A stretch of 6,193 bases of DNA from Bacillus sp. JCM 19058. Lineage in GTDB: Bacteria > Bacillota > Bacilli > Bacillales_H > Bacillaceae_D. Each line of letters starts with the position of its first letter. The first letter of the stretch is position 1. Location: NCBI GenBank assembly GCA_001310555.1, contig BAXO01000148.1, positions 1 through 6,193 on the forward strand. The letters run 5' to 3'. Made by a program: the position numbers and the translations under genes. The notes under the pieces were generated by a model, which was not told the origin of the DNA, did no database searches, and worked only from the letters and a program-made list of their open reading frames with translations. Positions 6,115 through 6,193 of the stretch are shown piece after piece.

Positions 6115-6193
6115 TAATGTTTGCGTATTTTCCTCCGTAGGTTCTTGATGAATTGATGTGACAATATTATTTAATTTATTATCAAAATCTTAA

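Overview
The window looks like chromosomal DNA of a low-to-moderate GC Bacillota, most likely a Bacillaceae relative. The evidence is strong purine-rich ribosome binding sites, a secreted internalin-like leucine-rich-repeat (LRR) protein, a DUF2252 domain, an AraC regulator of Bacillus/Paenibacillus style, and an OmpR-type box upstream of the secreted protein. The genus cannot be fixed from the sequence alone. All four convincing protein loci are on the minus strand. One weak, broken reading frame is on the plus strand.

Layout from high to low coordinates. (a) 6193-5878 holds a small unrecognised protein whose frame stays open upstream of its only ATG, so its N-terminus is probably out of frame or off the edge. 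(b) 5877-5247 has no intact gene; a plus-strand series of reading-frame fragments (5283 to about 5574) can be joined into one unknown protein. (c) 5246-5021 is a run of four back-to-back inverted repeats, part of which folds into a plausible branched RNA on the plus strand. (d) 4993-4149 is an AraC-family regulator. (e) 4036-2976 is an isocitrate/isopropylmalate dehydrogenase-family enzyme. (f) 2975-2595 is intergenic and carries three direct hexamers at exact 11-bp phasing (WalR/PhoP-like) just upstream of the next gene. (g) 2594-1 is a secreted LRR protein that appears to have been one polypeptide with the following DUF2252 domain and an acidic tail of 14-residue repeats running off the window.

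The dominant oddity is that almost every gene is split by single-base indels. Eight can be placed confidently, and six of these lie in A/T runs of 5 to 8 bases (the other two look like a collapsed CC or GG). Undoing each one restores an uninterrupted, family-typical protein with no nonsense substitutions. That pattern favours sequencing or assembly homopolymer error over gene decay, although transcriptional slippage or true pseudogenes cannot be excluded from sequence alone. I therefore give reconstructed gene limits and mark the affected loci as broken.

Functionally, the AraC regulator lies 112 bp upstream of the dehydrogenase on the same strand and may control it or the plus-strand region facing it. 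The LRR-DUF2252 protein has its own promoter region and is probably exported. The best candidates for something undescribed are the LRR plus kinase-like DUF2252 fusion and the structured element at 5021-5246.
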